From the NCBI GenBank assembly GCA_958496175.1, contig OY292275.1, forward strand, positions 21,925,001 through 21,989,000: 64,000 nt of DNA, written 5' to 3'. The notes under the pieces were generated by a model that was not told the DNA's origin, did not search any database, and was given only the letters and a program-made list of their open reading frames with translations. Numbering within the stretch: position 1 is the stretch's first letter; each line of letters opens with the position of its first letter. Below are positions 33,961 to 42,999 of the stretch, one piece after another. This stretch comes from Sisyra terminalis (taxonomy: Eukaryota; Arthropoda; Insecta; Neuroptera; Sisyridae). A program made the translations under genes and the position numbers.

Positions 33961-36240
33961 TGAGTGTTTTTGTCTTTGAAAAGCGATCAACCTAATGTTT
34001 AATAAAAATTCTTCAATTTCAGATATGGTTCTATTTCCGTTCGAAAAAAACTCATTTTATATTATATTTATGATCGCTTTAATTTCTGTATTATACATAA
34101 TATAAAATTTTATATGAATCAAACAAATTATGCAAATATTTAACACAGAATACGGTACCTCAACATAACCGCCCCGACGTAAGTCCTATGGACAACTGCC
34201 CTTTTTAGCAAAATCGCTCCAGATAATAAAAGTATAGTGTTTTTGAATTATGATGAAGGATATAATTACAAGTACAGAACATAACTACAACGTTTCGAAG
34301 TCATATTTACTTTTTGTCTGCCGAATAGGTGATATGTAAATAATATTGTAAGTATTATTATTAAAATTATGTATTTCATATATGTGTCTATAAGTAAACA
34401 ATGAAAAATCAGCCTATCCGTAAAATGATAAACATTTTTGAAATAATTAGGTGTGCTTTAAAAATTTACTGTAACCAAAATATTATGAAAATTGAAAACA
34501 AGACCTTAGGGTATTTTGTTCGTTAGAAATTAAAGTAAAAAATGTATCATGTAAAATTATTTAATTTTACAAAAAATCGTATTAATTATACTAGTAAAGT
34601 AAAACATCATACAATAATAACACGTGTAATTTTAAATTAAAAAAATGAATTTTTAACTAATGTCACAAATATAAATGCAGTAAGGTATAACAATGCTGAC
34701 AAATCAATATATACATCGTATAATAATAAATTATATATACATATATATATTTTGTTGTGGACTTGTAACATTAAAAAATTCACACAATGAAATTAGAATA
34801 AAATAAAGATGTTCGAGAACGATCCCTGAGTGATTTTAATTTAAGATAAAAAATGATAGAAATAAAAGAAATATTAAGAATATTCTCGCAACCGACCCAA
34901 GTGGTAATAAGGTGGTAAAAGTGGTAAATAAGGCAGCCAATTTCACTATTAAGATAATACGAAAGCAGTTTACAGTGATAGTAAATCCATCGCGGTATTC
35001 GTTAATTGAATTGTTAGTTTGTAAATTAATAAGTAATTAGTGTTAAATAATTAAATAAACCTGTGTATAAAATATATTGTTACTGTTGTTTTAAACACAA
35101 ATCCAACGAACCCGTCAAAATAAATAAATATAAGGATATATGATAAAAGTCAAATCTCAACTTTTTATTAAATTAAGATGACAACTCGAGAAATAAGAAT
35201 TAAGAACCGTTTCTTATTATTTGATGTTTTTAAATTTTCCCAATCAGATGTATTTGAACTTGAGACTGATGTTTTGATAACATTGATTCAAGACTCCTAA
35301 TTTGAAAACTTCTAACGTCGCTAATTTGAAAATTTAACAATAAAACAACGAGCCTTAAATAATTGAGTTTTCAACTAAATATTACATTATATAATCATAG
35401 ATAAATATATTTTTTTAATAAAAAATTTTTAGTAAAAAAAATAATTTTAACTAATATAGAAATATACTATTTTGGTTTGCATTATTAATTTAATAAATTT
35501 TATAAACTATACTATTTTGTGTAAATTTTGTAGTTCTTCTGATTCTATAAACAGGTGTAAAGCATTTCTACAGAATTTTCACCAGAAGTAAAAGAATAAA
35601 TAAGAAATAAATAAATAAAATAAATTGTTTATTATCTGGAATACTTTTGTCGGAAAGCTCAATTGGCGGTAGCGCTTACGTCGAGGCTTATGTTCGAACG
35701 CTTTTAACGGGACACCTCAGGGCACAAAATTTATTTAAGTGGATCACATGATAAATGGATCACATGCATTTATTTAGGAAATTGGAAAATAGGTACCCGA
35801 TGTATGGAGATAATAATAATAGGGGGTGGTCAATGAATTGTGCTATTATGAAATATACAATCACAAGTAAACAAAATATATTAAACCTACTGACGGCTGA
35901 GTGGTCAATGTAGTCGCTTCAAAACTAGTTGGTGTTGGGTTCGATATTTTTCAATTTACGGATTTTTATTAACGCTAGAGTAGCTTAAAACAATAATAGT
36001 TATAAAGTGACGAAAGATAACAATTAAAAAATATATTTAAATTTCCATATTATTTGATTATGAACAAGATAGGATTGTTAAATTATTCACAATACAAATT
36101 TTCAAAAAGGTTAATATTTATATTACCTCATTTTCTGCTAACACTCCATTTCCAGATCCAAGGATGAAAAAAATCATAGTAGAAATAAAAAATAATATTG
36201 TAGTCAAACATGGTTCACACTCGGTATAGAACAAAAACAT
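17877..36240 (-). CDS. Receptor tyrosine kinase with fibronectin-III ectodomain, probably Torso
   Basis: Exons (minus): 36240-36127, 33428-33251, 33192-33098, 33020-32879, 27102-26925, 26707-26517, 26436-26408, 24647-24454, 23999-23921, 21713-21551, 21405-21141, 21046-20991, 20932-20758, 20693-20482, 18154-17877. All are GT-AG and in phase: 782 residues. Hydrophobic leader at 1-36; FN3-like strands (LTWLPPE, VTWTIPE) to about 300; one TM helix near 321-341; kinase about 415-755. GKGAFG is at 425-430, VAVKK Lys 452, helix-C Glu about 468, HRDLAARN at 619-626, DFG at 639-641, then RWLSIEAI and DVWAYAVVLWE. A kinase insert of some 90 residues (about 510-600) splits the domain. The activation loop has a single Tyr. 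The tail is only about 30 residues, with YVTF and TYMFP. FN3 ectodomain, split kinase and insect host suggest Torso, the receptor for Trunk/PTTH ligands that acts through Ras-MAPK. An orphan RTK is possible. A 5' UTR exon lies upstream: an AG acceptor is 9 bases before the ATG. Confidence 0.9.
18155..20035. other. Large last intron of the RTK, unassigned repeat-like content
   Basis: The intron spans 18155-20481. Part of it (about 18560-19560) is richer in G+C and looks inserted, with blocks such as GGTGGCGCCACATCCTG and CTCCGGGGGGTAGGAGGG. No termini, frames or second copy were found, so it stays unnamed. Confidence 0.3.
20036..20185 (+). mobile_element. tRNA-derived SINE, copy 2 (in RTK intron)
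   Basis: A-box TGACCGAGTGG and B-box CGTTCGATCCT, then ATCGAGCAAATT, TTTACAGG and TTGTTAACCCTAGA, as in the other copies. A small internal duplication (ACCCTAGACACCCTAGAGTC) is specific to this copy. It lies antisense to the kinase gene. Confidence 0.72.
22635..22795 (+). repeat. Dispersed 150-bp repeat, copy 1
   Basis: Matches the reverse complement of 40225-40390 along its length: TAAGATAGCTACT, AAAAATATCTGTTAGATAAAT and TATCTGATAGATAAATGTCAC have close counterparts. A weaker match lies at 31920-32085. Not identifiable as a known family; no termini seen. Confidence 0.5.
23380..23580 (+). repeat. LTR-like repeat, copy 1
   Basis: Ends in a block related to 34960-35115 and to the reverse complement of 56499-56620: AATAAA stretches, TTTGTTATTGTTGT, then AAACCCAAATC and AACCCGTCAAATA. 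The U3-U5-like order and the AATAAA suggest an LTR 3' part. Neither LTR termini nor an internal region were found. Confidence 0.35.
25505..25538. repeat. Hairpin-forming inverted repeat
   Basis: Arms of 14 bases (AACGCGTTGTACGA and TCGTATAACGCGTT) with one G-T wobble and a 6-base loop. Each outer 8-mer AACGCGTT is itself palindromic. It lies in the RTK intron just upstream of the transmembrane exon, in an island (about 25320-25620) richer in CG dinucleotides than its surroundings. Confidence 0.55.
27285..27700 (-). mobile_element. hAT element relic with transposase C-terminus
   Basis: The left boundary CAGGAGTTCCCAAACTT, followed by TCACGCTTCCCTACTG, is a typical hAT terminal repeat. On the minus strand, 27626-27444 reads SNYLGKKVFSAVVIKTKYRR and LRCALFSIEPRI. 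That is the C-terminal dimerisation region of ZBED/FAM200-type hAT transposases. It is open for only 60 codons and has no N-terminal part, so it is a dead fragment. The opposite terminus was not found. Confidence 0.6.
27810..28454 (+). mobile_element. Mariner-like element, internally deleted, both termini present
   Basis: Imperfect terminal repeats CGAGGTGTGGCAGAAACGTAAT and, inverted, CGAGATGAGGTAGAAAAGTAAT, flanked by TA at 27808-27809 and 28455-28456. Inside, the plus strand keeps mariner transposase traces in broken frames: KLRKRVIRLRPKIAD near 28040, KLKNLRKKRHFGTLETIQK near 28225, and the WCYQQREQRLHRC C-terminus near 28330. The N-terminal half and part of the catalytic core are missing or stopped. 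Confidence 0.65.
28747..28800 (-). mobile_element. Fragment of a Helitron-type 3' end
   Basis: Begins ACTAGCTGGACAACGTCTGC on the plus strand, the reverse complement of a Helitron 3' terminus of the type seen at 8683 and 41344. Only about 50 bases are recognisable. Confidence 0.35.
28920..31374 (+). mobile_element. Non-autonomous Helitron, copy 3 (in RTK intron)
   Basis: Full-length relative of copies 1 and 2, from TCTATACTAATATATAAAA to GGGGATCAGCTAA. The last base is A instead of G and the following base is A instead of T, so the 3' junction is atypical. The TCTG microsatellite is shorter than in copy 1. It lies antisense to the kinase gene and does not touch an exon. Confidence 0.83.
29378..29442 (+). 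promoter_or_regulatory. tRNA-like Pol III promoter inside Helitron copy 3
   Basis: A-box TTGCGTAATGG at 29378-29388 carries a purine-to-T change at the second position. B-box GGTTCGGATCT at 29432-29442 is unchanged and is followed by a T-run from about 29453. Confidence 0.45.
33888..33956. repeat. (TA)n microsatellite
   Basis: About 34 uninterrupted TA units in the first intron of the RTK, downstream of exon 1. Likely length-variable. Confidence 0.95.
34150..35725. mobile_element. Unnamed TIR element, copy 1 (in RTK intron 1)
   Basis: The termini are inverted relatives: left (reverse complement) TTTATTATCTGGAGCGATTTT with ACTTACGTCGGGGC, right TTTATTATCTGGAATACTTTT with GCTTACGTCGAGGC. The interior near 34270-34500 matches the interior of 37036-37690 (AACATAACTACAACG, ATATTTACTTTTTGTCTGC, ATTATTATTAAAATTATGTA). 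It holds no frame, but an LTR-like block sits inside at 34960-35115. Exact ends and target duplication could not be fixed. Confidence 0.5.
34960..35115 (+). repeat. LTR-like repeat, copy 2
   Basis: Contains AATAAACCTGTGTATAAAAT, GTTACTGTTGTTTTAAACAC and AAATCCAACGAACCCGTCAA. These are shared with 56499-56620 (inverted) and more loosely with 23380-23580. Probably an older LTR fragment within the TIR element. Confidence 0.4.
35887..36010 (+). mobile_element. tRNA-derived SINE, copy 3, internal deletion
   Basis: A-box region CGGCTGAGTGGTCAATG and B-box GGTTCGATATT. The usual CCTCGTATCGAGCAAATT segment is deleted. The body TTTACGGATTTTTATTAACGCTAGAG is kept. Located in RTK intron 1, about 120 bases from the first coding exon. 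Confidence 0.65.
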
Positions 36241-37035
36241 TATTTGAATCTGCAAAAAAGAAATATTCATATATTAGTTCAATTGATTTTTTAATGTAAA
36301 AAATATAAAACTCATCAAGAATATTCAAAAATTAAATTTCTTTTATTAAAGAGTAACAAAACTATCTCAAATATTGACTGAAATACAAAAATTAGACATG
36401 AAATATTGAAATCTAAGTATTTTTATTAAAAAAAAAATAACAATTCAATAGTTATTTAAAAAAAAATTATACATATGTTTTAGAGAAATTTTGTTCCAAA
36501 CCAAATTATACAATTAATTAGCGACAGCATTATGAAAATAATTATGCAGTAAAATGATAAATTATTTAAGAGTGTTTATTATTAAATCAAATTCATTCTA
36601 TTGATATTTCAAAAAAGCTGAAATAATTAAAAAATTCCGTACACCTCCCACATCTAACCAACCCACTCTCTCCATATTTCACTCAGCTATTTGTTGAAAT
36701 TTAAATCTGCAATAAACTGTTGACATATCATTCTCTTTTCTTTGTTCCTTTGTTTCTTAGTTCATAATTTTCAACAAAGTAGGGCAAAAAATTTAAGAAA
36801 TTCTTAATTAGGTGGAGGATGTATATTAGGAATATCTTATATAAACGTCATACTTGATATTTACAAGAAAAACACTTAGGTAATCAAGCTCTTGTTCATT
36901 ACATTTAGTTTAAATAAAAACACTATATATTTTTTTAAGAAAAACAGTATTTTGTTAATATGAATTCTCCACTTTGTAACTCCACTGCCCATTTGTAATC
37001 AAATACTTAAGCTTCCATTAAAAATTGAAATTTGC
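36241..37035. other. 5' region of the RTK gene
   Basis: Lies upstream of the start codon on the minus strand. The acceptor TTTTTTGCAG at about 36250-36259 shows that at least one 5' UTR exon is further upstream. That exon, with its promoter, was not located. Otherwise A+T-rich without features. Confidence 0.35.
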
Positions 37036-37690
37036 TGGCCCTGGGCTAGAAGCTTGACAAAAGCCTTATGTGAATCCAGGTACTTCGAAAATTGAGCTTC
37101 CCGACAAAAGAGAATAATAAAAATGTATTTTTAGATTATGGTTAGGATGTAATTACAAATATTGTTTTGAAACGATATTTACTTTTTATCTGCAGAAAAG
37201 TTGATATTTTTTAATAATTTTTCCAATATTATTTTTAAAATATTGTAATTCATGCATCTACCCAATGTACGTATACATAAAAAAACTCAACTTATCCCAA
37301 AAAAGTTTTTTTTAAATAATCAGATGTGACTTAAAAAATTCCAACAATTAAAATTTTTTAAAACTATTTCCTTTGTCGAAAAATCATGTTAATTAAAACA
37401 ATAAAGTAAAACATAATTCAAACTTATAAGTTTATTTTTTTAAAAACTTCCTTCACTCTGAAAATGTATTTATTACATTAAAATGACCAAGAATCTAACG
37501 TCCAGATTGTTTTGAATATAAGATTATAATGATAATCATGTAATAAAAATAATAGTTTATAAGCACAAGCTCTTAATTGTTTATTATCTGAACCGTTTTT
37601 ATCGGGAAGCGCAATTTTCGGTAGTGCTTACGTCGTGATTTTTTTTTCAGGGCGCTTTTGTCATGGTTCTTTCGACGGGTCACCGTGAAT
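37036..37690. mobile_element. Unnamed TIR element, copy 2
   Basis: Terminal repeats of about 90 bases: left GACAAAAGCC and GAAAATTGAGCTTCCCGACA, right (inverted) GACAAAAGCG and GAAAATTGCGCTTCCCGATA. The interior is homologous to copy 1 at 34150-35725 but shorter, without the LTR-like insert. No coding frame, so non-autonomous. It sits upstream of the RTK start. Confidence 0.6.
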
Positions 37691-37871
37691 TCATTCCAAC
37701 CTGTTCCTAATGCAATGTTGAAATCAACACAATTTCACAAACAATACTCAGATATTAGGTTACAAATTTTAGTGTTAAGAAGATTTGTGGATTTACAGAG
37801 AATATTACAAATTATTCATTTTTCTTAGTTATTTTTTTATTTCAACCGAAACAAAAACTTTAAAAGCTTAT

Positions 37872-38010
37872 TGGTGGCCGAGTGGTCTAGCTGACCGCTC
37901 CAAAACTGGTAGGTGTTGGGTTCGAATTTGTATACCGAGCAAATTGTCAATATTTCTTAACATACGGTTTGTATTACCTTGGCAGTTATAAAATGACGGT
38001 AAATAACAAT
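37872..38010 (+). mobile_element. tRNA-derived SINE, copy 4
   Basis: A-box TGGCCGAGTGG and B-box GGTTCGAATTT, then ACCGAGCAAATT and the tail AGTTATAAAATGACGGTAAATAACAATAAAAA. This is the best-preserved tail of the family. Confidence 0.72.
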
Positions 38011-39690
38011 AAAAAGTAAGATAAGGAAATATTCAATTTAAATTTAATGGAGTTGTTGGCACTAGCAAATATAATTTTTAATACTGATTTGGATTTTTTT
38101 TAAGCCTGAAATCGTATCTATAAGCATATGATGTCTAAATGGACAAGTTAAAGTTAAAACAATATTTTCTTTAGTAGATGTTTTTGCTAACACAAGACTT
38201 ACATAAATCAATAAAGTCTGTCCATTACCATGAATATAAATGTCAAAGTATATTTTATAAAAGTATATTTTCGTCCAAATATTACAATTTTTTGCCACTT
38301 GCATTTTATATTTCGCACAACGCTTACCTACTTTGTATACATACGAGCGTACGAGAACTCTTTTGCTTTTTATTCAGGTATTTATGTTATCACAAAGAAG
38401 AACTAAATCGTTTATTTCTTTGATGTACTGTATGGTATATTTATTTGTAGGCTAACCTGGTGCTTCAATCAAGGCTTTCTTTGAAAAACGATTCTTTGAC
38501 TTGTGTTAAATTGTTTTCGTAATAATAAAAGTTCAAACCCTAAAGAATTTAAAGCATTTGTACCATGCAACTTTTTCAGTACGAAACGTTTCAATAATTA
38601 GGAATACTAATATTATGTGAGAAAATATATAGACTTCTTTATTTTATATTTGGTGATTTTGTAAAAAGACGGTTTTTAAATGGTAAATTTAGTTATTTTT
38701 ATTTTACGTTACTACTAATGTAGATCTTTAGCTGAAAAATCTTTTGTTATGTGTTATGTGTAAAAACATTTTATAATAGTTTCTACGAAGGTAAATATTA
38801 CAGTAATATATGAAACTTTAAAATTAATATAAGGCTATATTAAATATACAAAAATAGATATAACAAATCATTAGAAAAAAAATATTCCTGTTGAGTTTAT
38901 AAATGCAAAACACAATCGATTGTCAATTAAATTAATTTAAAGCTTAAAAATCTAATGGAAAGTATAACGCAATTAAAAATTCACGTATATATTTTAAATA
39001 CAACCATACCAGTATCAAAAACATGAATATTAATTATTTATTTACAGAAATTGAACTTGCTTATTCAAAAATAAAAATATTGTGTTGTCAAGAATCTTAA
39101 AAATTTAAAATTCAATTAAATACGTTTATAAAATAATAATGCTGACAATATCTATTTGAATATCAAACTAAGCCTATACTTATTTTTTAATTCAAGTTGA
39201 GAATTACAACTTTTAATTAAAATTTATTTTACTTTAGTGGATTAATATGAAATTAATTGAAATATCAATAAAAAAAGATGTTATTGATGTTGAAATTAAA
39301 TCATTTCAAATTAAATGAGCGTTTAGTATCAATATTTATACAAAAAAAATATATTAAATGAAAGAATCTAAGTATCGCACAAATTAATATATTTTTATTG
39401 ACTTTTTGTTCACAGAAGAATTTATATTTAACGTGGTTTAAAACTTAAGGTAGGTATATCTATGTACATATGATTTAAATTCTTGAAAACCCACACAAAA
39501 GAAATCCAAATATTTTAAGTTAAATAAAAAATTTAAATTTAAATTGAAACACAATAATATTGAGAATTATAACCTTTTGTTGCGAAAATAAAGCTTTAAG
39601 CTTATAAATATATTCGAAAAGTTAAAATTGTCTGTAACACTAAAGGATATATTGTGAGATTTTAGGTTCTTTGAACAAGTGAGAAGTCGA
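38011..39690. other. Gene-free A+T-rich sequence
   Basis: Short frames at 38062-38304 (minus) and 38178-38423 (plus) overlap one another, show no domain features and are probably chance. No repeat shared with the rest of the window was seen. Confidence 0.3.
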
Positions 39691-39698
39691 GAACAGAA

Positions 39699-40013
39699 TT
39701 GTTGATTGAATTTCAGTTTCATCTCCAAAGTTTCAACAAGGATATAGTCAAAGGTAAGGAGATTTGCAATAAAAATAATATGTTTAATCTAAACAGATCG
39801 ATGAGGATGTTAAGCATAGATTCGGAAAAGCTTTCAGCGGTGTGTTTGATTTATTGCCAGCGGAAAAAAGGATCAAAACACAAATTCAATTCAACGAAAT
39901 GTATTTGTATTTGCGGAAATAAGAAAACAAACTTTCTCTCGAAGAATTTAACATGGGCAGTTAATACAAAATCAAATGTTTTTAGAATGGAGAAATCAAT
40001 GAAAAAATTATAA
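39699..40013 (+). other. Unrecognised 104-codon open frame
   Basis: Longest frame of the right half that is not explained by a transposon. The product would be Lys- and Asn-rich, with a CICICG patch, no signal peptide and no known motif. A second frame over the same bases (about 39800-39910) reads RFGKAFSGVFDLLPAEKRIK, which looks more protein-like but stops soon after. Could be a degenerate gene fragment or chance. Confidence 0.15.
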
Positions 40014-40224
40014 TTGCTTTGTCGTTCGTTATAAAAACTGTAACATACTGATATTCTCTCTAGAGTTTAAAAAAAAACCTTTATATTTGACACTTCTTAA
40101 AAAAACATTTTTATTTCATACAAAATTTGAAATATACGTAATTGTTTTCACTAAAAACAAATTTTCGAATAAAACATTCTATTTTTAGTTTAATTAAAAA
40201 AAGAATCATTGGTTTATACTAAAG

Positions 40225-40390
40225 ACGGGCTTTTTCACATCTAAATTGTGAAGTTTATCTACCAGATGAAATTTCATCCAGAAGATTAAAAAAACATGCG
40301 TCTTTTTACCTAAGAAATGACATGTGTAAAATTTATCTAGCAGATATTTTTTTGTCTATAGTAGCTATCTTTATGATACGATCTATACCT
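40225..40390 (-). repeat. Dispersed 150-bp repeat, copy 2
   Basis: The reverse complement aligns with 22635-22795: AAAGATAGCTACTATAGACA, AAAAATATCTGCTAGATAAAT, CATCTGGTAGATAAACTTCAC. Three spaced copies of YTAGATAAA occur inside it. Family unknown. Confidence 0.5.
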
Positions 40391-41343
40391 ATATCTATCT
40401 ATACCGGTCCTAAGAATATATACTACAACGATATAAACTTTTGTAATGAAAGTAACGTTAATATTGCTTCTTTTTTTTGACATGCATCTAAATTAGTAAT
40501 GTGTTTTCGTTGATGTATAAATGCCGTTAAAATATACACCGTTGTTAGGTAAAACTATGTTGTGAAATTATTCATTAGAACAAATATTTTAATGTTATTA
40601 ATCCATGTTACATTGTTCTTTGATTGAAACTATTGTTTTTGGAGGTTTGTTTGTAAACAATGAACATTTTGTATCGATATTGAATAGTTTGGCAAATATT
40701 TCAAATGTTTTCGTCGTTCTACATAAATCACAGAAAATTTAATTAAAAATTTCTTGAGAATTTGCGCTTTGAAATCCACTAAGAGCAATAAATTTGGAAA
40801 ATTAAGAATTAAAAAGAAATCATAATAATTTTCAATTGCCTGAGCTTAAAAAGTTGATACTAAATTAAAAGTAAAATATGCAATTTAAAAAAATACATAA
40901 TGGCAGTAAATTAAATTATTTTCATACATTATTTCATTAATGTTAACATTAACTTTTATAGTTACGTGAATGTATACTCTATCGATTAAATAATAGTTAT
41001 CTATGTGTGAGCAAATACTATATTTTTAAACTTGAAACAATTTGAGATTTGATACTTTATTAAAACTTTTATTGTTTTAGTATTTATTTTCAGATAACTT
41101 CGCATTTTCAAATTTTCTTCAAATTTTCATAAAGAGCTAGAGTTCAAAAATGTAATACATTATACTATAACACTGATCGACACGATTTTAGGGTTTGATT
41201 TCTGAAAGAGAAATTGTCATTTCTCCTACGTTAGCTACTTCTAAAGAGAAAAACATCAACAAAATTTGCTTTTATAGAAACTATAGCATGTTTTCGAATT
41301 CATAAGAAAAAATATTTTTTTTTAATTTTAATTTTTTTATAAA
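40391..41343. other. Gene-free sequence
   Basis: A short stretch at 40660-40720 (ATCGATATTGAATAGTTTGG) resembles 27150-27185 (GTCGGTATTGAATAGTTTGA), pointing to one more minor dispersed repeat. Nothing else was recognised. Confidence 0.3.
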
Positions 41344-41706
41344 CTAGCTGAACCCGATAGATCTTGTCCTGGCATGTGTCTTCTATTTTATAATGACTGT
41401 AAGTAAATAACTTGAATTTAAAAATGTCCTCAAAACATAGCGACTCGCAGCATCCCTTGCTGTACCTTTTATAACTTACCTTCAAGAAACCCATTTTTCA
41501 ATTAATTTTTGAGAAAAATCGCTATACTTGACAGTTAACAGTTATTGTATTGACCGTTGAAAATTGAAAAAGCTGTTTTCTTGTGGGTTTCTCAATCTTT
41601 TAAGCGGACTATACATCGTATCGACATTTGAGCTAAATTGATGTAGATTTCTTGAGTTTTGTAGCATAAACAAACCAACATATTATTTTTATATATAATA
41701 TATAGA
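41344..41706 (-). mobile_element. Short non-autonomous Helitron, minus orientation
   Basis: Read on the minus strand it starts TCTATATATTATATATAAAA and ends CTATCGGGTTCAGCTAG, giving both TC and CTAG termini in 363 bases. Blocks CGCAGCATCCCTTGCTGT, GACAGTTAACAGTTATTG and TTGACCGTTGAAAA are shared with 8683-9110. No tRNA-like segment is present, so it is a different family from the 2.4-kb Helitrons. Confidence 0.6.
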
Positions 41707-41849
41707 TTACACTAAAAAAGCTCTACTGTTTATCAAAGGCTTTTTAAACATACTGAACAGCCCGAAAAAGTGAAATCATAAAAAATAAAATTCAAAAATG
41801 AATAGTTTTAGTAATTTTCTTATGTTTGTATAGACTTTCTCGTATTAAT

Positions 41850-42183
41850 ATGATATGTAATCTACCATAATATTCCCGCTATATTGCTCATGGTAACGTC
41901 GTGTATCTTGGTGAAAACGATTTCCTTGCTCCTCCTGAGTAGGCACCCATATTATCTTTAAATTAGATCAAGTGAGCATGAAGCATATGAAACATTTTGC
42001 ATCCCATAACTTTAAAGCCTTTAAGTATAGTTTCAATAAATTCTTAACAACTGTTACTTCTGTTGTTTCCGAGAAAATCATTACTACTGCTTTCAGATTC
42101 TCTTCGGCTTGTTTTCCATTAACATTCAGTAATTCTGTAATTTCATAGTTTTTCATTACTTTTTTCATTTGTGCCCAACACAA
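41850..42183 (-). pseudogene. Relic of a repeat-encoded protein with EEQGxRFHQD motif
   Basis: The minus strand reads VTVVKNLLKLYLKALKLW and then, after a stop, TQEEQGNRFHQD and NIMVDYI. This matches the ...EQGERFHQD...MMADYCW pattern of a multi-copy protein found in many arthropod genomes. It is broken by at least one stop and was probably mobilised with a transposon. I do not know the biochemical function of that protein. Confidence 0.4.
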
Positions 42184-42234
42184 ATACCTTCTTTAATTGG
42201 GCTTGAATTTTGTTTCGAATATATTTTCCTTATT

Positions 42235-42330
42235 TCTCGATTTACAGATTATAATTAACTCTAGAGTCGCTAAAGACCATAGCAGTTACAAAACAACGGT
42301 TAATAGCAATAATTATAATAATAAAAGTTG
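42235..42330 (+). mobile_element. tRNA-derived SINE, 3' part only
   Basis: Carries the family body and tail: CTCGATTTACAGATTATAATT, AACTCTAGAGTCG, AGCAGTTACAAAACAACGGTT and AATAGCAATAATTATAATA. The tRNA-like head is missing (5' truncated). Confidence 0.6.
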
Positions 42331-42927
42331 AAAATTATTACTCAGAAACACAAATTTACGTTTTGCAAACGCTACGCAATGAGGTTCCTATCTAGGTTTC
42401 CTGGAAAATATGGCCTAACGTTAGTTAGAACCGCGTAGTTCATACTAAACGAATAGTTTAGAATTACTATGGATTATTCGCTATGCCCGAGGTACTTACT
42501 TTGCTCGAACTTCCCCTAGCTGTTTATCTTGATTCCGAATTCATAGATTAAATATATTTCAAAAGCATGGCAAAACTTCAAATTTGTTGTTTAAGATTTT
42601 TTTTGTTGCATAATAGATTTATCTTAAATAAAATATATAACGAATCAACACCTCTTTACACTGTTTTGACGTCATTTTTGAACTTTAGTTTAGCTAAAAT
42701 CGATTGTTACAGCTGTAACAGACAAGTAAGCATTCACTACTATTTTAGACTTAATTTCAGACTAAAATTTCAGAATCGTTACTTTTAGAATGATGTTAAT
42801 TAACAGATTTTACTTAATTTATTATAAAAAATTTTAATGTAAGATAAAATTTAATGTATGAGTGTGATAAAAAAAATATTATAATCTATGTTGCTGTATA
42901 TGAGATGTACATTATATACTTTATATT

Positions 42928-42975
42928 AAGAAGCCTGATGAAGGTCAAATAAAGGACCGAAACATCGCAGAATTA
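42928..42975 (+). ncRNA. Hammerhead-like / Penelope-type motif, single worn copy
   Basis: GCCTGATGAAGGTC, loop AAATAAAG, GACCGAAAC: CUGAUGA, a 4-bp stem II (GGUC with GACC) and GAAA, as in the hammerhead core. The bases after GAAAC do not form a stem III with a GUH cleavage site, so this copy is incomplete. It supports the same repeat family as 3352-4276. Confidence 0.35.
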
Positions 42976-42999
42976 ATTATTACTCTACGGATTAAAAAG

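Noticed and set aside
33775..33990. Repetitive IYIYIY open frame
   Set aside because: Translation of the (TA)n microsatellite; no coding meaning.
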